Positions 1-4,951 of a DNA stretch of 7,916 nucleotides are shown one piece after another. Source of the stretch: Actinomycetota bacterium (GTDB taxonomy: Bacteria; Actinomycetota; Thermoleophilia; Gaiellales; Gaiellaceae). Position 1 is the stretch's first letter; each line of letters opens with the position of its first letter. The stretch lies in contig JACCTK010000349.1 of NCBI GenBank assembly GCA_013812465.1, positions 1 to 7,916 of the forward strand, in the 5' to 3' direction. The notes below the pieces were generated by a model that saw only the letters and a list, made by a program, of their open reading frames with translations, was not told where the DNA came from and did no database searches. The translations under genes and the position numbers were made by a program.

Positions 1-30
1 AGCGTGGGGAACCGGGAGGTTCCCCACGCT
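1..30. terminator. Perfect 13-bp stem hairpin with GGGA loop (candidate terminator)
   Basis: Positions 1-13 (AGCGTGGGGAACC) and 18-30 (GGTTCCCCACGCT) are perfect reverse complements around a four-base GGGA loop, which fits the stable GNRA tetraloop class. No T-tract follows on the plus strand, and the window edge hides what follows on the minus strand. It lies beyond the 3' end of the minus-strand ATPase gene and could end that transcript, end a gene arriving from the left, or do both. It could instead be a REP-like repeat. The hairpin is certain; the terminator role is inferred. Confidence 0.5.
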
Positions 31-49
31 CTCGAGAAGAAGGGAGCCT

Positions 50-74
50 GCGAGGGAAACATGGTTTCCCTCGC
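50..74 (-). terminator. 11-bp stem hairpin downstream of the ABC ATPase gene
   Basis: Positions 50-60 (GCGAGGGAAAC) pair perfectly with 64-74 (GTTTCCCTCGC) around a three-base loop. Read on the minus strand, it comes about 40 nt after the ATPase stop codon and is followed by a pyrimidine-rich stretch (CCCTTCTTCTC, 34-44), a weak substitute for the T-tract of an intrinsic terminator. Its stem resembles the one at 1-30. The likely role is termination or 3' stabilisation of the ATPase transcript. Confidence 0.55.
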
Positions 75-113
75 GAACGCGAGCCGTACGCGAGTGTTGC
101 TCATCGCGCCGAG

Positions 114-1310
114 TTACTTCTCCTCGAGCGCCCAGCTCCCTGCAAAGCGGACGAATCCACGCTCGTCGCCGCCGGGATAGACCACGAACGCGAGCGCGTC
201 GTCCAGCTGGTGGTAGAGATGGTCGCCGCTCTCGTCGGTCAGACCGAGCCTGAGGTGGAAGCGACCATCCGCGAGCGGCAGCGAGCCGATCTCGAAGCGA
301 ACACCGCGTTCGCCGTTGCCCGCGGCCCAGCCCAGCTCACCGAGATCGACGGCTTGCCCAGCGACGAGCGTCCCGGCATCGTCGCGCAGCTCGAGCTGAA
401 GCCGGGGAGCGGGAACGCCGTCGGTGGCAGATACGGCGACTCGGAGCGCGAAGGGCTCGCCCGAGAGGAACTGCAGTCGCTCGGTGCCTTCGCGGCCGAC
501 GAGAGATGCAGAAGCGATCGTCGCCTCCCCGGAGCCCCACTCCCGCAGACCCGCGCCACGCTCGGCCGGATCGATGTCGTCAGCGAGGGTGCGCCGGTAG
601 CGCGCGATCGCCTCGCGCGTCGGGCCGTCGAACGCGACGCTGCCCGAGTCCAGGAGCACCGCCCGCTCGCACAACCGCTCGCCCGCGGACGCGTCGTGCG
701 ACACGAACACGATCGTCCCGCCCTCCTGCTTGAACCTCGCGATCCGGCCGAAGCACTTGCGCTGGAACGACTCGTCGCCGACCGCGAAGACCTCGTCGAG
801 CAGCAGGACGTCTGCGTCCAAGAACGCGGCGATGGCGAACCCGAGGCGAACGGTCATCCCCGAGGAGTACGTCCGCACGGGCCGGTCGATCGCGTGTTCG
901 AGCTCGGCGAAGGCGACGATCTCGTCGAAGCGCTGGCGGATGTCGGCGCGGCGGAGCCCGTAGATCGCGCCGTTCAGAAACACGTTCTCGCGTCCCGTGA
1001 AGTCGGGGTGGAACCCGGCGCCGAGCTCGAGCAGGGAGCCGATCCGGCCTTCCGCGCGCACGCGCCCTGTGGTGGGCTTGATGATCCCGGCGACGATGCG
1101 AAGCAGGGTCGTCTTGCCCGACCCGTTCCGGCCGATCAAGCCAACGGCCTCGCCGCGGCCGACATCGAGCGAGACATCGCGAAGCGCCCACACGTCGGTC
1201 GCCTTCGTCTGACCTCGCTGGACGAAGAGATCCTTGAGCCTGCGGGCGTCTCGCGCGTGGATGCGGAACCGCCGCGAGACGCCTTCGACGCAGATCTCGC
1301 CTGGGTTCAT
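114..1310 (-). CDS. ABC transporter ATP-binding protein, Wzt/TagH type, with C-terminal glycan-recognition domain
   Basis: This 398-aa protein is the ATPase half of an ABC exporter for lipid-linked polysaccharide. The nucleotide-binding domain covers about residues 5-240. It shows Walker A (GRNGSGKT, 60-67), the family-typical LELGAGFHPDFTGREN stretch (95-109), the ABC signature YSSGM (148-152), Walker B (DVLLLDE, 167-173; D172, E173) and the H-loop histidine (SHD, H205). Residues ~255-380 form a beta-rich extension at the position and length of the Wzt C-terminal domain, which in characterised O-antigen exporters binds the glycan or its terminal modification. ATG at 1310 is the natural start: the ATPase fold begins within ten residues. 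No clear Shine-Dalgarno sequence precedes it. Its likely partner, the Wzm-like permease at ~3088-2288, is not adjacent; a plus-strand gene lies between them, so this gene probably has its own promoter in 1311-1503. The family call is firm; the exported glycan is unknown. Confidence 0.95.
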   Translation of the reverse strand: MNPGEICVEGVSRRFRIHARDARRLKDLFVQRGQTKATDVWALRDVSLDVGRGEAVGLIGRNGSGKTTLLRIVAGIIKPTTGRVRAEGRIGSLLELGAGFHPDFTGRENVFLNGAIYGLRRADIRQRFDEIVAFAELEHAIDRPVRTYSSGMTVRLGFAIAAFLDADVLLLDEVFAVGDESFQRKCFGRIARFKQEGGTIVFVSHDASAGERLCERAVLLDSGSVAFDGPTREAIARYRRTLADDIDPAERGAGLREWGSGEATIASASLVGREGTERLQFLSGEPFALRVAVSATDGVPAPRLQLELRDDAGTLVAGQAVDLGELGWAAGNGERGVRFEIGSLPLADGRFHLRLGLTDESGDHLYHQLDDALAFVVYPGGDERGFVRFAGSWALEEK

Positions 1311-1327
1311 CGTGCGATCTAGAGTAG

Positions 1328-1354
1328 CCCTAGATGCTTGATCGGGAACTCACG
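1328..1354 (-). repeat. Left arm of imperfect 27-bp inverted repeat
   Basis: Its reverse complement matches the arm at 1477-1503 at 24 of 27 positions, including an uninterrupted 11-base block (TTCCCGATCAA) and a 9-base block (CATCTAGGG). Read toward the ATPase gene, it ends 17 nt before that gene's ATG. An overlapping small dyad (ATCTAG at 1317-1322, CTAGAT at 1330-1335) adds local symmetry on this side only. Confidence 0.85.
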
Positions 1355-1476
1355 GCGGGCCGGATGACGGCCACGACACGGCGCCGGATCGCCACCCTCC
1401 TTCGCCGTCCAGGCTTACCAGCCTGCACGACGAGTGAGTGCGTCGCCCGGCTTGGTCGTGACCGCCCCCGGCTGCG

Positions 1477-1503
1477 CGTCAATTCCCGATCAATCATCTA
1501 GGG
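1477..1503 (+). repeat. Right arm of imperfect 27-bp inverted repeat
   Basis: This is the partner of the arm at 1328-1354. It ends directly against the ATG of the plus-strand gene at 1504, leaving no room for a ribosome-binding site between the element and the start codon. It is less GC-rich than the surrounding sequence, as expected for a promoter or protein-binding site. The mismatches to the other arm are at 1480, 1482 and 1494. Confidence 0.85.
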
Positions 1504-2325
1504 ATGGAACGAGTCGGCGAGCACGCCGTGCCCGTGGGGCCGCTCGCCGTCCGCTGGCTGGCCTACGAGCTCGAGGACGCGCGTGCAGGTGTCGAGGGAC
1601 GAGCGCGCGTGCGACTCAAGAACGCGGGATCGGCCGCGTGGCGCTCGCGCGACCAGGAGGGGATCCAGCTCGCATACCACTGGCTCGATCCGCTCGGGAA
1701 CCCAATCGTGTGGGACGGCGTGCGGGCGCCGCTGCCCCGCGTCGTCGAGCCAGGCAAGGAGGTGGAGCTCGACGTGACGATCGTCGCGCCGCGCCCGCAG
1801 GGGAGCTACCGCCTCGCGTTTGATCTCGTCGAGGAGCACCGCTTCTGGTTCGAGGAGGTGGGATCGATGCCGCTCGACATCCCGGTCGAGGTGAGGCCGC
1901 GGATCGCGGAACGCCGACTCCAGGTCGTACTCCACGGTTCGGCGGACGCGGAGACGGATGCGGGTCTGGCCGCCCAGGAGGAGCCGCTCGTGGCGGAGGA
2001 CGCCGTCGCGTTCGCGCACCTCGTTTCGGGAGCCGCGCCCGCGCCAGACTGGTCGCGCTTGCTGCTCGACGCGCACCAGGAGGGTTTCTCCGCGGTCGGT
2101 CCGGCGCTCGAGGTCTCACGCAGTGAGCGACGCCAGTTCGCTCCCTGGGCACCCGGCGGAGGCCGCAATCCGCGCTTCGGAGAGCCACTCCTCCTCCCCT
2201 CGCTCCTCGCCGGCCTCGAGCCGGAGACCCACGAGGGTCTGCCGTCCTTCTCCGGCCCGGACACTCTTTTCGAAGGTCGAGCAGTGGTCAGACTTCGACG
2301 GCGATCCGGTCGTCCGAGCGGCTGA
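1504..2325 (+). CDS. Uncharacterised protein with N-terminal Ig-like beta-sandwich domain
   Basis: This is a 273-aa protein I cannot name. Residues ~12-130 look like an Ig-like/beta-sandwich module. They contain the pattern VRLKNAGSAAW (36-46), a YHWLDPLGN stretch (58-66), an acidic/Pro/Gly turn (VEPGKEVELDV, 81-91) and a GSYRLAFDLVEE strand pair (100-111). From memory, similar modules occur with glycosyltransferases and surface-glycan proteins, often as carbohydrate- or partner-binding domains. Residues ~145-273 contain no motif I recognise. Notable pieces are PDWSRLLLDAHQEGFSAVGPA (partial, 181-200), APWAPGGGRNPRFGEP (213-228) and a basic tail RLRRRSGRPSG. No signal peptide or membrane segment is visible. 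ATG 1504 is chosen because the beta domain starts soon after it; there is no good Shine-Dalgarno. The last 38 bp overlap the permease's 3' end. It sits between the two exporter genes on the opposite strand, so a role in the same glycan pathway is likely but inferred. Confidence 0.75.
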   Translation: MERVGEHAVPVGPLAVRWLAYELEDARAGVEGRARVRLKNAGSAAWRSRDQEGIQLAYHWLDPLGNPIVWDGVRAPLPRVVEPGKEVELDVTIVAPRPQGSYRLAFDLVEEHRFWFEEVGSMPLDIPVEVRPRIAERRLQVVLHGSADAETDAGLAAQEEPLVAEDAVAFAHLVSGAAPAPDWSRLLLDAHQEGFSAVGPALEVSRSERRQFAPWAPGGGRNPRFGEPLLLPSLLAGLEPETHEGLPSFSGPDTLFEGRAVVRLRRRSGRPSG

Positions 2326-3088
2326 AGACGAAGGATCCCGCTCCCAGCGCAACGACCGCGGCCACGGCGACATAGATCGTCTCCGAGAGCCGCGGAAGCT
2401 CGCCGAAGAAGAGCACGTCCCGCATCGCCTCGATCGGCGGGGTGAGGAAGTTCACCCAGTGGATCGCGAACTCGGCCGCCGGGTAGTCGGCCACGCCGGG
2501 GAGCTGGTCGAGGCTGTACAGAATCGGCGTCAAGAAGAACCACGGCAAGAGCAGCGCGGTGAGGAGATGCTCTACATCCCGGAAGAGCGCGTTCAGCGAC
2601 GCGATCGCGAGCGCGACCCCGGCGACCATGCACGCGAACAGAGCTCCCAGCGGGAACGCGAGCCACACGGTGTCGCGCGCCTCGGGGATCCGAAGCAGGC
2701 TCAGGACGACGACGACGACGAGCATCACCGCGAAGCCGACGAGGTGGGTCGCCACGATCGAGAGCGGCACGAGCTGGCGCGGAAAGCGCACCTTGCGGAT
2801 GAGGTTCGCGTTCTCGAGCAGGCTGCGCGACGACGCCTGCGCGGCCGTGGCGAAGAACACCCAAGCCGGTAGGCCGCAGAGCAGAAACAGCCAGTAGTCG
2901 CCGCTCCCGACCTCGGCGACGCGCCAGAGGAGCGAAAACACGAGCAGATAGACCGCCATGAGAACGAGCGGATGTAGAAGCGACCAGACGAGCCCGAGCA
3001 CCGAGCCCCGGTACTTCGCGCGGAGATCGCGGCGAAAGAGGCTCCCGAAGAGCTCGCGGTAGCGGATTACGTCGGCGTAAACGGTTAT
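2288..3088 (-). CDS. ABC-2 type polysaccharide export permease (Wzm/TagG-like); start codon uncertain
   Basis: The recognisable protein is ~266 aa, the usual size for this family. It opens with an amphipathic segment (VYADVIRYRELFGSLFRRDL) and the family hallmark KYRGSVLGLVWSLLHP. Next come about six membrane segments, a loop motif with LIRKVRFPRQLVPL, a hydrophobic VVVVV-containing segment, the SLNALFRDVEHLL loop, and the typical charged end (SDDRIAVEV). It would form the channel paired with the Wzt-like ATPase at 1310-114. The 5' end is a problem: no ATG, GTG or TTG lies at the expected place. In-frame options are ATA at 3088 (used here, best fit to family length), CTG at 3133 (281 aa), or GTG at 3232 (314 aa). 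The GTG would add a highly charged 48-residue leader encoded antisense to the neighbouring gene. The stop lies inside the end of the 1504-2325 gene. Identity is firm; the exact start is not. Confidence 0.88.
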   Translation of the reverse strand: MTVYADVIRYRELFGSLFRRDLRAKYRGSVLGLVWSLLHPLVLMAVYLLVFSLLWRVAEVGSGDYWLFLLCGLPAWVFFATAAQASSRSLLENANLIRKVRFPRQLVPLSIVATHLVGFAVMLVVVVVLSLLRIPEARDTVWLAFPLGALFACMVAGVALAIASLNALFRDVEHLLTALLLPWFFLTPILYSLDQLPGVADYPAAEFAIHWVNFLTPPIEAMRDVLFFGELPRLSETIYVAVAAVVALGAGSFVFSRSDDRIAVEV

Positions 3089-3105
3089 GGAGGAGGAGTG
3101 TAGGG
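3089..3105 (+). promoter_or_regulatory. Purine-rich ribosome-binding region for the phosphosugar transferase
   Basis: GGAGGAGG (3089-3096) is a strong Shine-Dalgarno match but lies 16 nt before the GTG at 3113. A second, better-spaced AGGG (3102-3105) lies 7 nt before it. GTG at 3098 is followed at once by TAG, so the strong site also faces a start-stop pair. On the opposite strand this stretch lies exactly where the permease start should be, so initiation signals for both divergent genes share about 25 bp. Confidence 0.55.
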
Positions 3106-3112
3106 CGACAGG

Positions 3113-4951
3113 GTGCTCGACTACCCTTTCCAGGCTGTGGATGCGATCGTCGCGGTCGCCGCGTTCCCTGTCACCGCCGCGGTTCTCTGGGCCCTCCTGC
3201 GGACGCCGCTCGGCGGGCGCCTCGTCGCTCACCCGAGCGGTGAGCGTTGGCACGAACGCGCGACGCCTACGTTCGGCGGCGTCGGCATCTTCGCGGGCTT
3301 TGCCGCCGGGGTCGGTGTCGCGCTCGCAGTAGGCGCAGTCGAGTGGAGCGGCGAGCTGGGCGGGATTCTCGTCGGCGCCGCGCTGCTCTTCGCCGTCGGG
3401 CTTCTCGACGATCTCCGCCACCTGAGCCCCCTGGCCAAGCTCGCCGTCCAGATCGGCGCGGCCGTGATCGCGCTCGCGAGCGGCCTGCACGTGGAGATCG
3501 TCGAGAACGACGTCCTCGCGTGGGGCATCGGAATCCTCTGGCTGGTCGGGATCACCAACGCCTTCAACCTGCTCGACAACATGGACGGGCTCGCGGCGAC
3601 GCTCGCCGTGATCGCCTGCACGTACTTCGCGATCGACGCGCTCACGGAGCACGCTAGCGAGACCGTGCTCGTGCTCTCTCTCGCGCTCGGGCTGGCCTGC
3701 GTCGGCTTTCTTCCCTTCAATCTGCGACCCGGACGCGCCGCGACGGTGTTCATGGGGGATTCAGGCAGTCAGGTTCTCGGCTTCGCGCTCGCGTCGTTCG
3801 CGCTGGCCTCGAGCTGGACCGTCGCGGGAACGACTGTCGCGACGGTGCTCCTTCCTCTGCTGATCCTCGCGATCCCCATCTTGGACACGACGCTTGTCAC
3901 CCTTGTCCGGCTCGCGCAACGCCGGCCCGTGAGCCAGGGAGGCCGCGACCACACGTCTCATCGCCTCGTCTACTACGGGCTCTCCGAGGCGAACGCCGTC
4001 CTCCTGCTGGCCCTCGTCGCCGCCGCGATCGGCGCGACCGCGCTTGCCTACAACGTGCTCGACAACAGTCGCCTGACCGCGTTCGGCGTCTTGCTCACAT
4101 TCGTGCTGCTCGTGCAGTTCGGCAGCTTCCTGAGCGACCTCGAGGAGCGTTCGAGAAGAGGCGAGGCGACGGCAGCGGTTCCGCTGTGGCAGGCGCTCGT
4201 GTTCGAGCCGCGCCGCCTCGTCGAGGTCGTCGTCGACTTCGTCGTCATCTGCGCCACGTTCCTCGCCGCCTACGTGCTCGTGGTCGGCGGGCTCGGAACC
4301 GTGTTCGAGCGCTCGGTCTTCCTCGCCGCGCTTCCGATCCTGCTCGCAACGAGGTACGTCTTCTTCGTCGCGCTCGGCGTCTATCGGCGCATCTGGCGCT
4401 TCGCGACCGCGCGTGACGTCGTGCCGATCGCCGCCGGGTGCCTGGGCTCGGCTGTCGTCGCGTATCTCGTGCTCGTCGCCATACGAGATATCGGGCCGTT
4501 CCCGGCTCTCGAGGTCTTGGTCGTCGACGCCGTGCTGTGCACGCTGCTCGTGGGCGCCTCGCGGCTGACATTGCGGCTGCTGCCCGAGGCTCGCGCGCGA
4601 GGACAGCACCGGCCCAGAGTTCTGGTAGTGGGAGCCGGACACGCGGGGAGAGGTCTGGCGCGCGAGCTGCGCGACACGCACGAGGCGCGCGTGGTCGGCT
4701 TCCTGGACGACAACCCGCGGGTACGCCGTCGCCGGATCCTCGGCATCAGCGTGGTGGGGGCGCTCGACGAGGCGTCGCGAGCGATAGCGGGAGCTCGAGC
4801 CGAGGAGGTGCTCGTCACGATCCCGGGCGCGCCGCAGGAGCGACTCGACTCCGTCGTCCGGGCAGCAGAGGAGGCTGGGATTCCCTGCCGGATCGTTCGC
4901 CGCGTGACCGAGTTCTCCGTGCCTGAGCGGGTCGAGGCGACGCTCCCGTGA
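3113..4951 (+). CDS. Polyprenyl-phosphate phosphosugar transferase (WecA/TagO/MraY superfamily) fused to a CapD/WbaP-like membrane-Rossmann module
   Basis: This 612-aa protein has two parts. Residues 1-~340 are a polytopic phosphosugar transferase that moves sugar-1-phosphate from a UDP-sugar to a polyprenyl phosphate, the first membrane step of glycan assembly. Family motifs are intact: GLLDD (96-100; D99, D100), NAFNLLDNMDGL (149-160; D155, D158), FMGDSGS (213-219; D216), and GGRDHTSHRL (276-285; H280, H283). Residues ~360-490 carry four further membrane segments with the CapD-like GVYRRIWRF (422-430). They are followed by a Rossmann domain with GAGHAG (507-512, fitting GxGxxG) and VVGFLDDNP (527-535). 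This second part matches the N-terminal half of CapD/WbpM dehydratases and WbaP-type transferases. The protein ends at 612 without the SDR catalytic domain, so no dehydratase activity is expected. GTG 3113 is preceded by AGGG at 7-nt spacing. The stop overlaps the next gene's start (GTGA), implying co-translation. Confidence 0.92.
   Translation: MLDYPFQAVDAIVAVAAFPVTAAVLWALLRTPLGGRLVAHPSGERWHERATPTFGGVGIFAGFAAGVGVALAVGAVEWSGELGGILVGAALLFAVGLLDDLRHLSPLAKLAVQIGAAVIALASGLHVEIVENDVLAWGIGILWLVGITNAFNLLDNMDGLAATLAVIACTYFAIDALTEHASETVLVLSLALGLACVGFLPFNLRPGRAATVFMGDSGSQVLGFALASFALASSWTVAGTTVATVLLPLLILAIPILDTTLVTLVRLAQRRPVSQGGRDHTSHRLVYYGLSEANAVLLLALVAAAIGATALAYNVLDNSRLTAFGVLLTFVLLVQFGSFLSDLEERSRRGEATAAVPLWQALVFEPRRLVEVVVDFVVICATFLAAYVLVVGGLGTVFERSVFLAALPILLATRYVFFVALGVYRRIWRFATARDVVPIAAGCLGSAVVAYLVLVAIRDIGPFPALEVLVVDAVLCTLLVGASRLTLRLLPEARARGQHRPRVLVVGAGHAGRGLARELRDTHEARVVGFLDDNPRVRRRRILGISVVGALDEASRAIAGARAEEVLVTIPGAPQERLDSVVRAAEEAGIPCRIVRRVTEFSVPERVEATLP

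Larger units (their letters stand above)
1311..1503. promoter_or_regulatory. Divergent intergenic region built from two inverted, similar upstream segments
   Basis: This 193-bp gap separates the start codons of the minus-strand ATPase and the plus-strand Ig-like gene, so it must hold both promoters. Its outer parts are inverted copies of one sequence. Read toward each gene, both sides share TTCCCGATCAA, one variable base, then CATCTAGGG, and weaker similarity (for example GTCGTG, CCGGC and CGT) continues inward over roughly 50 bp with one small indel. The shared element abuts the ATG of the plus gene and ends 17 nt before the ATG of the minus gene. A small hairpin (CAGGCT, TACC loop, AGCCTG; 1410-1425) sits almost at the centre. 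On the minus side TTCCCG (1348-1343) and TACTCT (1326-1321), 16 nt apart, are a weak -35/-10 candidate. Neither gene has a good ribosome-binding site here, so leaderless or near-leaderless transcripts are possible. Confidence 0.7.

Noticed and set aside
210..1322. Long plus-strand open frame opposite the ABC ATPase
   Set aside because: It is antisense to a gene with complete ABC motifs, and its translation is charged, low-complexity sequence without domains, as expected for a shadow frame in high-GC DNA.
1355..1476. Small gene or RNA gene inside the divergent intergenic region
   Set aside because: Only a 6-bp hairpin at 1410-1425 and inverted similarity to the other side are visible; there is no tRNA-like fold or plausible short protein.
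2705..2719. (GAC)5 microsatellite as a possible phase-variation tract
   Set aside because: It encodes a valine run in a membrane segment of the permease. Trinucleotide changes keep the frame, and five units is modest for high-GC DNA.
3087..3332. Small plus-strand frame starting at ATG 3087
   Set aside because: It overlaps the phosphosugar transferase in another frame, uses the ATG just before GGAGGAGG without its own ribosome-binding site, and has a Ser/Arg-rich translation without family features.
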